From Cyrtodaria siliqua (taxonomy: Eukaryota; Mollusca; Bivalvia; Adapedonta; Hiatellidae): DNA of 64,000 nt. The notes below the pieces were generated by a model. The model did not search any database. It worked only from the letters and a program-made list of their open reading frames with translations, and had not been told where the DNA came from. Location of the stretch: contig JAWPHD010011500.1 in the NCBI GenBank assembly GCA_037043455.1, positions 19,367-83,366 of the forward strand. Reading direction: 5' to 3'. Shown one piece after another: positions 12,185 through 24,136 of the stretch (positions are counted from its first letter, which is position 1; each line of letters begins with the position of its first letter). Both the position numbers and the translations under genes were made by a program.

Positions 12185-12690
12185 AACTTTACGCCACCCC
12201 TATCATCGTATTCTTCCGAACGCTTATTCTGAAGTAAACAAACGTCAGCCCAAATAAATGATTGAAACAACCTAAGCAGTAAGAGAGGCAACTTTAACTT
12301 TGGCCAAACCCATCAATGCAACTTAGTTATCTCCCCTAGTCAGAAGTAATAATTCCAGTTAAACGTTTAATTAAATTACAGAAAGTATTCACAAAATCGG
12401 ATAATGTAAAATATTGTCTCCAAACACTGGCGATTTTAATATTATTATAGTAATCGACTTTACAGATTAAAACCGTTTTAAGAGTTGGATTCGGTCTTAA
12501 AATTCATAAACCGATTTGTGCGACTTAAAGCTACGGACGCTATATTTAAATCGCATGCCGGTTTGTAAGCGGGGATTCATTTGTAATTTCATAATCACCA
12601 GCTCATGTCGAAATCGGGTACTAAAGCGATCAAATTTAACACAGATGACTTTGAGCAGAGCACATCATACCTGTACACAGGTATAAGTAT
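12185..12690. other. No feature recognised
   Basis: AT-rich; no coding region or repeat recognised. Confidence 0.45.
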
Positions 12691-12694
12691 AATT

Positions 12695-12787
12695 TAAAGA
12701 GAAAAAAATGCTTGCCTCTCTCGGGACTAGAACACACGAACTTCTAATTTACAGTCAGTCGATCTAACTACTGATCCATAACGACTT
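12695..12787 (-). mobile_element. tRNA-like head of a SINE (minus)
   Basis: On the minus strand the order is an A-box-like CAGTAGTTAGATCG and, about 40 bases on, a B-box-like GTGTTCTAGTCCCG. Arm pairing is poor, so it is taken as a decayed tRNA-derived SINE head and not a tRNA gene. Confidence 0.35.
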
Positions 12788-12789
12788 CT

Positions 12790-14325
12790 TGCGAAAATAA
12801 TATATTTAGTACCATATATTAAAAAAGTATGAAAGGAGAAATTAGGATATCGTCGCCGGAAGACCATAGTTACAAAACATTTTAAGTTGCAAAATAACAA
12901 GATTACGTCTCAAAGCAACTTCCATCTCGATATTTTATTGGGCGGTTGATAATTGTGTGCACGTGTTTGCGCTAGTCATTACGTAATGCCTGTTTAGTGA
13001 TAGAAATGCTAATCTCCGTGATATAGTCGTTATACCTTCAGGTATTAAAGAACAAATAAGACCCCAAAGTCGCGTTCCGGGCAAAAAAGGAAAATTATAT
13101 GAAATATAATCGGACGTCGTATATTTATCGATTTTAATTGCGCAACGGCTAGATAGAATGTGTTATTGAGAGTACTGTAATAACAACACGTAACAATATT
13201 TTTTAAACTTTATTTTAATAGATTTTGCAAATAAATTGGGCGTGGCATGGCCTCAAGCATGGGGCTTAACAATTGGGCTGCCGGTAAGCACACAATATCA
13301 TTATGGCAAGCCCTTAGAGTAGAAAACATTAAGCAATAAAGCAAATTATTACAATATTAAGGACATAAATACATGTGCACCAAATTAAATGTTTATTATA
13401 AAAGCAACTTTTCAGATAAGATAAACAAGTGTTGAAAGCACGGTTAATATTCAAGCATAATTACAAGTGCAATCAATTCAAATGGTTTGTAGCAATACGT
13501 ACGGACAGCAAATTTGTATATAATTTATGTTTAGATAACAATTCAGTCTCTTTGTATACAGGAGCTGAATACAGTTAAACTGAAACTTATATGTCCTTCC
13601 TTTCACACCTTCGCTGCCCGCCTTATGGATGGGAGACCTCGCACTCCAAGTCATTGAGTGTCCAGAGTGATATTGTAAGCATCAATTTCTGGCTTTTTAC
13701 CTCTAAGTTTAAAATAGCTGACCCTGATGCGTAACCATAGAAATACCTTCGTTGGGTCCTTGTTTATATATGTAATGTAATTTCTTTTTGGGGTTTATGG
13801 CTCATTTAGTTTATTGTTTATCAATGTATTACTAAGGCCATGTATTTATATAACTCTAAAAATGTACCAATCCTGATGTACGAAAATCCTTTAAAACCAG
13901 TTTTTGTCAATAAATAGGTACTATCGAGGATAACGTAGATTTATCAATTGAATACTCCAGTAACTTTTAAAACCGTTTTGGAAATTTCATTCGATTTTGC
14001 GACTTAAATAGGATTTAAGAGAAATAATATAGTTTTAAAGAGTTAAAACCGTCTTTTACAGTTAAATTCGTTTTTTAAAATATAAAAGTTAATTAAAAAC
14101 ACTTTTGAGACAAGGATTAAATGTATCTCAACCTGATTTCAATGGTAACCTGATATAAAAATCATAAGATCGTTGGTCATATTTTCAAACAATCTTTATC
14201 AAATTTGCTAGACAGTTTATCATACGAGGTTATTACCTTAGCATTTTACAATGAACTGCATGTTAGTGGTTGACCCATGTACAATTAGACGGTATGTTTT
14301 CACTCTCATTGTGCGAAGTCCCGAC
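12790..14325. other. No gene recognised
   Basis: About 1.5 kb of AT-rich sequence with no protein-like open frame, no tandem repeat and no clear similarity to other parts of the window. Possibly old, unrecognisable element remains. Confidence 0.4.
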
Positions 14326-14329
14326 ATAT

Positions 14330-14790
14330 TGTGGATCCTATGATGACGTCTACCTAAATCCTGAAATAAATGCTAATGTTTAATGTTTGTCTTCAATCTT
14401 GTCTGTGGTATCTTTAACGATATATTTTATTGCCGCTCTGTCTTCTGCCAACGTAGATACATACTTGCTGTGTTGCTTTCCAAGCTTTGACTTTTTATGT
14501 TCATATACATGTAAGCATTGCCATCTTTGTGTTATATTTATATTGCCTATTACCTATGTCTAGTTTGCTAGAGGATATAGCCTGGTAGGGATTTCTTGGT
14601 TTACACTGTCCCGTTTAATTGGGATGATATAGGGTAATAGTTAGGTTTGGTGAACCCTAAAACCTTGTTTAAAACCCCAGAGCGGCCTGTTTGCCACAGA
14701 ACGTCCCAAGGCAGTACCGCTAATGTCAATAGTTTATGTTTGAGTTGTCGCACGCTTTGATGTTAGCTTTGTATACGTGTACTTTTGGTT
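14330..14790 (+). mobile_element. Naiad 3' tail fragment (plus)
   Basis: Same 3' tail as at 5741-6180 and 18.4-18.96 kb but in the opposite orientation. It runs from the TTCTGCCAA block, through the block corresponding to the heart of the tail near 14570-14600, TTTACACTGTCCCGTTT and GTTTAAAACCCC, to GCGGCCTGTTTGCCAC. No coding sequence is attached. The foldback element at 14868 follows shortly after. Confidence 0.65.
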
Positions 14791-14867
14791 AAATTTGAAT
14801 GTGAAGTTTTGAATGTGAGGTTTTGGTTGACCGTGTTCTGTGAATCCTAAATTTACTCTTCGTAGTA

Positions 14868-15103
14868 CGGTGCTCCGTCAGTGTCATCGTACTATCGCGT
14901 CTCGACCTTTACAAATCGATGTGCGATGGTACGATGGTACGATGGCGATGGTACGATGGTACGATGGTACGATGGTACAATGGCGGTGGTACGATGTTCC
15001 ATCGTGTCATCGCCATCGTACCATCGCCATCGAACCATCGTACCTTCGCGCATAGACTTGTAACGGTCGAGACGCGATGGTACGATGGCCTAACAGAAAA
15101 CCT
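14868..15103. mobile_element. Foldback/MITE element with GATGGTAC-rich arms, copy 1
   Basis: The two arms are long inverted repeats: CATCGTACTATCGCGTCTCG on the left faces CGAGACGCGATGGTACGATG on the right, with further imperfect pairing inside made of repeated GATGGTAC / GATGGCGATG units. Comparing the two copies in the window places the outer ends at CGGTGCTCCG (left) and its inverted counterpart (right), each flanked by TA (14866-14867 and 15104-15105). The TA flanks suggest Tc1/mariner-type mobilisation. No transposase is encoded; the overlapping open frames on both strands are by-products of the short repeat. Confidence 0.8.
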
Positions 15104-15105
15104 TA

Positions 15106-15475
15106 ACAAAGTGTACACTTTCATTTATGATTCGGCTTTAAAATGCTTGAACATTCGGTTAAGATTTAAAATCGGTTGCGGGATCAAAATCGTTATCTTT
15201 CTCTTTTTTTTAACAAATACAGTGCTTTACACGCATCCGTCTGTTTAGACCTTCATAAAATTGAAGTGAGATAACCGTTAATGACGGAATATGCGCTGCT
15301 GCATGCGAGTTGCTGGCCTTATATTAAATGTATTAATGTAAGGTGGCTCGTTTTGTGTGTGTCGCCGGGTTTCCGCGAACCCGTATGTGCAGTTAATTTC
15401 CCAATGTTTGTCGGAATTTGCATTACAACATGACACCCTAAACATGCTAAAGCAAGGAAAGCTTGTGGTATCATT
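15106..15475. other. No feature recognised
   Basis: No gene or repeat recognised between the foldback element and the next Naiad tail. Confidence 0.4.
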
Positions 15476-15479
15476 AAAG

Positions 15480-16060
15480 TATATATTCTTGCTTCTATGT
15501 CTTCTGCCAAAGTAGATATAAAAGTCATTACATACTTGCTGTGTTGCTTTCCAGGCTTTGACTTTTTATGTTCATATATGCATGGTCATCTTTGTGTTAT
15601 ACTTATATTGCCTATTTCCTATGTCTAGTTTGCTAGAGGATATAGCCTGGTAGGGCTTTCAATAAAATTACAAGGAGAGGAACTTTATAAGATTGCTTTC
15701 TTTCGTTCCAGTCCTATTAACTTTGTACTATTTATGTATGCATGTTGTATAATATGGAAATAAAATATGTTTCAAACAAAGCGGACAACCGGTTAGAGTA
15801 AAACATTTATATTGTCATCTGATTATATCTGAGTGGATGCTGTTAGACCTTTGATGTGATGCTGTACAGACTTACTGTAAACCCCGAGCGGCCTTTTTTG
15901 CCACTGACCGTTCCAAGGCGGTAGCCCTATTGTCAACCATTTTGTGTTTGTGATGTCTTATTTGGCCTTTTATTCATCTTTAAAGTTGTTCTTTGTTTCT
16001 GTGTGTATTGACTTTATATAAAGATATAACATGTTCCACCTGTAATGGAACTGCTAACCA
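15480..16060 (+). mobile_element. Naiad 3' tail, interrupted (plus)
   Basis: The first part (about 15480-15665) matches the tail up to the GGATATAGCCTGGTAGGG block, almost identical to 14400-14595. The second part (about 15860-16060) carries GAGCGGCC, TTTGCCACTGACCGTTCCAA, GTAGCCCTATTGTCAACC and TTTATTCATCTTTA. The intervening 190 bases are unrelated, so the tail has been split by an insertion or rearranged. The close match to the copy at 14.4 kb suggests local duplication. Confidence 0.65.
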
Positions 16061-16309
16061 GGTAGCTAAAGTAGCTACTTTCAATTTTAAGTTTATGAAG
16101 TAAAAAAGCAACAAATTAACAAGTTGGCTATATTAAATACTAAACGTTGTTGAAAATTCGTTGTTTTGAGAACAAAAATAAAACCAAATCACAAATAATG
16201 AAATTCGTGCTTTTATCTTTTGATATATTGTCTTTATACAAAAGCTTTATTAGGAGGACCTCTTCATATGATACAAAATTGAATAAAAACATTATCTAAT
16301 ACAATTGTC

Positions 16310-18362
16310 TAACATGTAAAGTTACCTGTGAAAATTTCTCACCGCCATGATAGGCCGACCAGTCTTAGTACTCCCATGGCTATGCTGAACATCAAGCAGG
16401 GGACTACTAGAACCGTTTATGAAGTCTTCGATATGACCCGTCCGGTAATTAAGCCGCATGCGGAACGTACATTCTACTATTACGCCACCGTCGCGTATTA
16501 AAAAAGAAGTTACGAATACCATGAATACGAGTCATACCTCTTTACAGAAAGTAATTCAATGGGGACGTTTACGACAGAATAAGTTTGCTTAGTAGTCTTC
16601 TACCTCTCTCTGTGAGAACTTTGTTGGTGGGCCCTTAAACAACAAAACATTACTTCTTAAACGATGTACATGACTGTTTGTATCGTCTTTGGGGTTGTTA
16701 ATGCAGTTGTGTTTTTGTCTTTAACGAATTCCAAAAACATCTTTATATTAAAAGCGAACAACCCGAAAAACACATCAACTATACTGCGCCGTAATTCTCA
16801 GAAATTACAGTTTGAGGTAGTTAGTTGTTCTACTCAGACGTTTATGTCCAATTCGCGTGATATGTATTACTAAAGCCGCGGGACGACGTTACTCAATCTC
16901 CCATAAATTATAGCATTGATCTCCCAAGATATCTAAAATTCTGGCAATCGATGATTTTGATATGCGTGAGTTTTATGCATGGTATCTTGTCATCCTTTGT
17001 CATTCTTTGTAAGAAAATGTTGACGCTTCTAAAGACTGAAGTATTAATTTCTTGTAATGTTTCAGATATTAATAATAACGATGTTATGTTTTTTTATTGG
17101 CATGGCCCTACTAAGGATATTGCAGCCTGTTAACAGAGGGGCAAAACCATTGAGTTAGAACATCTTCATGGTAGGAGGTCGAGGAGCCATGTGCATGATT
17201 CCCTTAACAATCTTTACTATCAAGTACTTATTGTGGGTTTAGGAAGATAAAAAACACTTTCCCCTCCTCCAAAAGAAATAAATGAGTCACGTAATAAGAT
17301 AAGACCGAACAGTCCTAGCACTAGTCCTTATATGCTGAGCTTCAAGTAAGGGGCTTCCAGTATCATTATGAGGTGTTCGATATGATCCGTCCGGGTATGC
17401 GGGGTGTACATTGTACATTCTACCATTACCCGATCGCCGCGGTATTAAAACAAATAAGGGGATGTAAAGCAAGCAGGAGATGTTTACAATAGTATGTTTG
17501 CTTAGTAGTCATCTACCTTTGCCTGGGAATAATTTGTTGACGGGCGCTTAAACAACAAGACATTACTTCTTAAAAGATGTACATAATAAACGGCAAGTGA
17601 ATAGACAGTTTTGCATAATTATTTGTATCCTCTTTGGTGTATTTATGGATCTTGTCATATTTTGTTATTTAGTCTTAATAAGGAATGTTGACGGACTTCT
17701 AAAGACTGAAAATATTCATTTCTTGTAATGTTGCAGATTATACCGATGTTATGAGTTGGCCCTACCAATGATAGTGCAGCCTGTTAATAGAGAGGCAAAA
17801 CCACTGAGGTAGAACATCTACTTTACTTGTTCTACTCAGACGTTTATGTCCACTTCGCGTGATATGTATTACTTCAGCCGGGGCAAGAAGTTACTCAATT
17901 TCCCATAAAATATAGCATTGATCTCCCAAGATATCTAAAATTCTGGTCGATGGTTTGAAATACGCTAGTTTTATTTGATGGATCGTGTCGTCTTTTGTCA
18001 TTAATACGTATGTGTAAGAACATTTGACGTACTTCTAAAGTCTCAAATTCATTTAATTTAATCGATTAGGTTGCTGATAATAGCGATGTCAGTTTTGGTT
18101 GAGTTAGAGGCTCTTTACCAAATGCAAAATCATCATGGTAGAACATCTTTTAGGTAGGAGTTCGATGGGTCATGTGTCGGTTTACCCTTTATACAATGTA
18201 TTACCTAGTATTTAATGTAGTTCAGGAATACGAAAAACACGTCTCCCCTCCCCCAAAAGAAAATTAATGAGTCACATAATCAGACAATGCCAACAAGTCC
18301 TAGCACTACCCTTTGTATGCTGAGCTTCAATTAAGGGGCTTTGGTATGATCCGAGACTTGAA
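16310..18362 (-). repeat. Family B repeat, ~1-kb unit, tandem (two units plus a partial)
   Basis: Blocks recur at about 1.0-kb spacing: the block CTCCCAAGATATCTAAAATT lies at 16922 and 17925, and GAGTCAC(G/A)TAAT lies at 17284 and 18269. On the minus strand each unit holds a tRNA-like stretch (for example 18355-18412, with a GGATTCAAGTC-type B box), followed by a GCTGAGCTTCAAGT-type block on the plus strand. One unit also holds a short conserved open frame on the plus strand (about 16700-16872). Further copies lie at 22990-24136, 32590-33480 and 45995-46232. The tRNA-like part hints at a SINE-derived or composite non-autonomous element. Family name unknown. Confidence 0.6.
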
Positions 18363-19099
18363 TCCGCGAACCTCCCGCACGTACCGTACGCCACTGCTAC
18401 GGTACCTAAAAGTAGATATAAAAATCGAACAGGAAATGTAGCATTCGAGAACGACAGTCAACCACAAACACACAATACAACAAAGAACAACTATATATAA
18501 AGATGAATAAAAGGCAAGATAAGACATCACAAACACACAAGGGTTGACAATACGGCTACCCCTTTGGAACGGTCAGTGACAAAAGAGGCCGCTGGTGGTA
18601 TAAACCAGGTTCTATGGTGCACCAAACCTCACTCTTACACTAGTTTCATCCCAATAAACGGGGCAGTGTAAATAAAGAAATCTCCGCCAGGTTATAATCT
18701 CTAACAAACAAGGCAGCGTTAATAAGCAATATAAGTAAAACACATAAATAATCATATATATATAATATGAAACACAAAAGCCTAGAAAGCCACAAAGTAA
18801 GTACTCAATGACTTGGCAGAAGCCAGAGCAACAAGTGAACAAACCGTTAAGGGTACGACAAGACAAGATTAAAAAGACATTAAACGCTACCGTCCTATAA
18901 GGATTTAGGTAGACGTCATCATAGGGTCCATACTCTGTCCGGTCATCGCTTAATCAAAGAGGAAAGCATAGTGGCGAACTGTAAATGGGTCAACCACTAT
19001 ACATACAGTACTTTGCAAAGTGATAGGGTCATAACCTCTTTTGATAAAGTTTTTAACAAGTTAATAAAGATTGCATGAAAGTGATTATGACCAAGAATC

Positions 19100-22000
19100 T
19101 TACGAAGTTTGTAAATCACATCACCATAGAAGTCCTTGTCGCAGAAAAGTTCTTAAATTACTTTTATATTTTAAAAGTAGATCAGGGTTAGGATAATAAA
19201 ATTTAGCAAAGGTTTTTCGAAGTTTATGGTAAGGTAGCCCTGCTGGAGTACCTTTTTAATTATACAAATATTACTAAAGTACTCAACACGACTACAAGCT
19301 CCAGAGGAACAAATAAGTTGAGAAACATTAGACCCCATAAGAAGTAGAACGGGGAACATCCCCATCTAAATGAGGATAATTAACATTATCAAAATTTAAA
19401 TCATCTCTCTTGTCATAGATTTTACTAACTATTTCACCATTTTCAATAGAGAGATGTAAATCAAGGAAAAAAGTGACAGTATCAGAAATGTTAAATTTGT
19501 TGAGTTGAAGTTCCTTAGGATAGATATTATTAACCATAGTAGAAAAGAAAGGATTGTAAATGTTTAATATGTCATCCAAATACCGAGAGATGTTATTAAA
19601 GGCTTCACCATGAAATCTCTTTCATAGCAATAAAAGAACAAATCTGCAACAATAGGTGCACACTTCGTACCTATTGGGATGCCAACAAATGAAGAATAAA
19701 AAAAGAATACCTCCCGTGGGGTCTGAACCCAAGGCCTTAGATTCCCAGTGTACAAGAAGTAATTTAAAGATATTTCTATGGCGGCCATCCTGGATGTCGT
19801 GTTTACCTAATTTTAACAAATTTGAAAAACAGGCTCCTAAGGATCATCCATGTGAAGTTTGGTCAAAACTGACCAAGCTGTTTCTGAGAAGAAGATTTTT
19901 TTTAAAAAAAATCCCTATGTAAGTCTTTGCAAAACATGTGACCTTTGGGGCGGGGCCAAATGTGACCACATGATCGCCATCTGAACAGGCTTGGTAGAGG
20001 ACCATAAGCGTATAGTTAATGCAAAATATTAAACCTCTGGCTCTTGTTGTTTTAGAGAAGAATTTTTTCCCCCCCTATATAAGTCTATGTAAAAATGGGA
20101 CGCCCGGGGAGGGGCCAAATATGACCCCAGGTCACCATTTGAACAAATTTAGTTGAGGACCATAATCTGATGCTACATGTAATATATGAGAGCTCTGCGC
20201 CTTGTGGTTTCAGAGAATAAAAGTTTTTTCCTATATAAGTCTATGAAAAACATGCAAAATCTCAATATACAAACTTTGGACCCCCGGGGCGCGGCCATTT
20301 TTTTACCCCGGGGACTTTAAACAAACTTGATAGTCTAGGCGTTGGCGATCATTTTAAAAGAAAACTGTCAAAATCTGACCATGAGGTTCTTTTTTTTTTA
20401 AGGTTTCGATAATATATGGTAATGGCAGCCATCTTGGATGTCGTGCTGACCTAATTTTAACAAATCTAAAAAGCATTCACCTAAGGATTATCCATGTGAA
20501 GTTTGGTCAATATTGACCAGGCGATTTCTGAGAAGAAGTTGTTTGAAGCAAAAGTTACCGATGGACGGACGGACGGGACGAAGAGTGAATCCAATAGATC
20601 ACCTTGAGCATTCGGCACAGGTAATCTAAAACACGTTTTGATAATATTACAGGCCGAAAATGTAGTTTTTTTCTCCAGCCAAAGTATTTGAATGAGAGCA
20701 ATAACCTTGTCTTTGATAAGGTAAGATGTGGTAAGTGTGGAGAAGTCATAAGTACTTATAGATGGCACTTGACGTTTATTACAAATGTTATCAAGAACGT
20801 CTCTTGAATTTTTAATAGACCAAAATTAATTAATCCCAGAGATCTCGTAAGTTTTAGCACATTATTGTTAAATGTCATTACGTGGTCCGAGTATTAAATT
20901 TCATAACCCATCCAACCCCTTCTCCAAGAAGCGAAAACGGGGTTGGCTGGGGTTTAAAACAAAACCTTAATTTCGGCTTAAAAGGTTTGCACATTGTAAA
21001 ATTAAAACATGTAAAGGGTAATTTTAAACAGGTTATCACATTTGTTCAGTAAAAAACATGTTTAAAGGTATTTTATTGTTAAACTATCCGTTATAAAATT
21101 AAGTCAGGACCGTGTAATGGATTTTTGCCAGCAGTAAGACAAGAAGTTAAAAGTTTGGAGATGTTTCTGGAGGTGCATGCACTAGAATTTGAAATAAAGC
21201 GGGACTTATACGGATGTTCATGTAATTTAGGAATCCAGGACATAGTTTATTTTGCTTTTCGTCTACCCCAGCCTTGAAAGTAGTGCACCGAGTGATATGA
21301 GTGGAAACAACATCATCCTCAGTAGCTTGAACTGGAGCATACGAGTTCCAACGATAAAACATTGACGTAATGTAGGCGTCAAACAATACTTACATTATTA
21401 GCTGCTTTATCAGCAGGAACTAAAACAAATTTATTATGAAATTTTTAATTCCCATCTAGGTCTCGGAGGACATACTGAGGGTTAGCATTATAAAAGTAAT
21501 ACGTGTATCTATAATTTTTAAAATTTACTTTTTCTTTAGTAGAAAGAGAGCCTGAGTCCGCCGCATGTTCTCTACTACATCATTTTATACTAAAATCCTT
21601 TATGGATTAGGCGATCTGAGCACGACATGCATTAAAATCAGTAAGTAAAGGTAATCTATACTTAGGACCTTTAGAAAACAAATGCCGAATATGTTTATCT
21701 ACAATATCAAAATTACTCTGCTGGAGCATAACAAAAGTTTGATGTATTACACTCACATTCATTAGGAGTGTTATTTACTATATCAAGGTCAGAATCTATT
21801 TTGTTATAGTTGAAAACAATATTTCTAATTTGTGTTTTTATATTTATAACAAATTGCAGGACTTTCTGTTTTTTTTTAAATATTTAGGAATAGAATCAAC
21901 TACATGATTATCTCGAAAGATACTTGGCATGTCAATGAAATCAATACCCTTATTAAGATATAGAATTTTTAGAAAATGCCTGACGTGATCAGACTTCTTA

Positions 22001-22690
22001 TCAATATGGGGTCGGAGAACATGGTGTGTGCAGCTTTGAATTATGGAAGTAGTGTTATACAAGGGATCTGTACGAATGAAACTGTTGTCTACTTCCTCGT
22101 CAATAAACTTAAGTGAGAAAATGGACAAAGAGGTAAGACGTGAAAGCTTAGAGTGCTTTCCAGACTGTTTAAAAATAGTATGCAAATCAGCGACTGATAT
22201 GACATAGTTACACGCGATTTACGTTTGATGTTACCGTTACGCCTACGACCATGAGACCTAGAGTTACGCTTTCAAATACGAAATACAGAAACAATGTCAA
22301 AATTAGGATCATTTTAAATATTTTCATTTTGATAAATATTGTCATTAAGGCCGAGTGGATATGGTGTCTGCAAGTTTTTCATCCACTTAAGTTCTTCAAT
22401 ATGTCTAGCTTTTAATTTTTATTTTTAGTAATATTATTATCATAAAATATATTCAACCGGTTGAACAGTAACGTCACTAAAAGTATGACCTGATTGGCAA
22501 AGGTGTTAGAATAAGTGTTTTTTTTAACTTTTTAGGATTACCTGCATTATATTTATGTTCACGAAATCGAAATCTTTTAAATATCGAGATTGTGTACCAC
22601 AACGTGCTGCATTTCAAGTTAAAACATAATGACGTGAGATGTACGTCAATCAACACTTGAAACTAGACATATATTGAACATTCTACCATT
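19100..22690 (-). pseudogene. Naiad ORF of copy C: GIY-YIG endonuclease + CxC linker + reverse transcriptase
   Basis: Order on the minus strand: (1) endonuclease remnant at 22690-22360, with the Cys/His lead-in, RCGTQ in place of the GIY start, a damaged core, and KARHIEELKW at the end; (2) basic linker with KRNSRSHGRRRNGNIKRK (22270-22215); (3) the conserved region with FIRTDPLYN and HVLRPHIDKKSDHVRHFL (22090-21960); (4) CxC motif as NECECNTSNFCYAP (near 21730-21770); (5) reverse transcriptase with VPADKAANN (21420-21385), WIPKLH (21240-21220), VGIPIGTKCAPIVADLF (19690-19640) and the catalytic YLDD (19571-19582); (6) C-terminal FLDLHLSIENGEI and HLDGDVPRSTSYGV. TGA codons at 22646-22648, 22614-22616 and 21379-21381 coincide with those of copy D. 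Frameshifts and the insertion at 19.69-20.62 kb make it inactive. Confidence 0.85.
19690..20622. mobile_element. Non-coding repeat inserted in Naiad copy C
   Basis: The sequence breaks the Naiad reverse transcriptase just after the GIPIGT motif and replaces about 150 bases of it. It consists of several diverged sub-units of about 150-200 bp. These share the blocks GTGAAGTTTGGTCAA, TTTCTGAGAAGAAG, TATATAAGTCTATG and GGGGCC, and GGCGGCCATC/GGCAGCCATC TTGGATGTCGTG appears at both ends of the series (about 19781 and 20421). A GGACGGACGGACGGGACG run follows near 20562. No open frame resembles a transposase. It looks like a non-autonomous dispersed repeat; class not determined. Confidence 0.6.
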
Positions 22691-22760
22691 AACAACATGG
22701 GATTTAATGGTGGACTATTGCAACAACTGTACTTCTTAGCATTGCATTAGTATTATTAAT

Positions 22761-22988
22761 AGAGGGAAACATCCTGCGTCTTGAATGAACTAAATGATTT
22801 CTGAAAGGAGACTTTTTACTGGTCCTTTAGGGACCAACGAGCCCAATATTGGTGGCTTTGAAGTAGAATACCGCTTAAGCCGGTGCTACGGGGCGTGAGA
22901 AGTGTTGCTGTTTTCATTACTTCTCATGAAAACCGCGTCTGCTGCTTTATTCTCTTAATTGTGTTTTTTGCTCCCAAAGGATCACCTT
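22761..22988. other. Junction between Naiad copy C and family B
   Basis: Contains a GGGGCGTGAGAAGTG ... CATTACTTCTCATGAAAACCG hairpin-like stretch (about 22890-22940). It resembles in layout the hairpin of the 606-bp repeat at 29.2-30.5 kb (GGGCGTGAGCGGTAG ... CTACCGCTCATGA). The relation is suggestive only. Confidence 0.35.
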
Positions 22989-22989
22989 T

Positions 22990-24136
22990 ATCAGTATTTA
23001 TTTATAGGGTATTTCCTCAAAACAGGTGATCGAAGAGGAAAAACTGAAACGTTTGAGCCGTTATTAAAAGTCCTGGTAATATTATTAGAAGGAACATTAA
23101 ACGAGGTTGCCGAATGAAGTTGGTGTAAGGCGTACATATGGTTTGCTTCTAAGAAATGAAGAATATAATCACCTTTTCAGTATATATTGTATTGATGACG
23201 CATCGTGTAACCGAAGAGCTAAAGTTAAGAACTTGAGCCATATATCTTTACTAAAAGGCAATGCAGTGAGGATGTAAAATAGCCAGGGGACGTTTACGAT
23301 AGTATAAATTTGCTAAGTAGATACTACCTGTCTCTCTGGGATTACTTTGTTGATGCAACAAATCATTAGTTCTTAAAAGATGTACATGCAAACCGGCAAG
23401 TACATAAAACATATCGCTAAAAGTGTGTATCCTCTTTGGTGCCTTGGTGTTGATGGTGTTGTCTGTTTGTCTTATCGAATTCCAGAAACATGATTATATT
23501 AAAAACGAACAACCCGAAACAATCGACAATACTGCGCCGTAATTCTCAGAAATTACAGTTTAAGGTAGTTAGTAGTTCTATTCAGACGTTTATGTCCATT
23601 TCGCGTGATATGTATAACTTCAGTCGCGGGACGATGTTACTCAAATTCATAACTGCATGAAAGCCAGCAGGAATATATATCCCAGAATCCCCATGAATTA
23701 TAGCATTGATCTCCCTAGATATCTAAAATTTAGTCAGTCGATGAGTTTGATATACGCGAGTTTTATTTATGGGATCTTATCATCTATTGTCATTTGGTCT
23801 TTGTGAGAAAATGATGATGTACTTCTAAAGCCTGAAAATAATTCATTTATTGTAAATGATAATTTTGCAGAAAATACCGATATGTTCGATTGTGGTACAG
23901 GCTCGTTACTGAAAAGGCAAAATCATCAAGTAGAACACTTAATGGTAGCAGTTCGATGGGGCATGTGCCGGTTTACCCATTTAAAAATGTACTACCTAGT
24001 AATTAATGTGGGTTCATGAAAACGAAAACCACGTCGCACCTCCCCCTAAAGGAAATAAATGAGTCAAATAATAAGATAAGACCGAACAGTCCTAGAACTG
24101 CCCTTTATATAATGAGCTTCAAGTAAGAGGCTAATC
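22990..24136 (-). repeat. Family B repeat copy
   Basis: Carries the family blocks in the same order as 16.3-18.4 kb and 32.6-33.5 kb. These are TTAAAAGATGTACATG, a TTATCGAATTCCAGAAACATG start of the short conserved frame, TACTGCGCCGTAATTCTCAG (near 23531), TTTCGCGTGATATGTAT (near 23598), and GATAAGACCGAACAGTCCTAG (24084 region). Its left part (22.99-23.29 kb) also matches 45995-46232. The short frame is broken by a single-base shift at its start and a TGA near its end. The copy is cut at about 24136, where LINE sequence begins. Confidence 0.6.

Larger units (their letters stand above)
18363..22760 (-). mobile_element. Naiad (permuted Penelope-like) copy C, long, interrupted
   Basis: The longest Naiad copy here. 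On the minus strand it runs from about 22760 through endonuclease, CxC linker and reverse transcriptase, then a 3' tail ending near 18363. It is interrupted at 19690-20622 by another repeat. Family B sequence lies on both sides (16.3-18.36 kb and 22.99-24.1 kb), so the element appears to have landed within a family B region. Known context: Naiads belong to Penelope-like retroelements with the endonuclease placed before the reverse transcriptase (the reverse of canonical Penelope order), and those of clams and spiders encode selenocysteine. Confidence 0.85.

Noticed and set aside
14840..15248. Open frames on both strands with repeated RWYDGT or HRTIVPSYHR peptides
   Set aside because: They are translations of the GATGGTAC repeat arms of the foldback element.
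18612..19140. SECIS element in the Naiad 3' region (ATGATGACG followed by a CTACC/GGTAG stem with an AA-containing loop, about 18887-18925 on the minus strand)
   Set aside because: The 5' ATGA and an A-rich loop are there, but I could not find the required GA on the 3' side of the stem, and folding by eye is unreliable.
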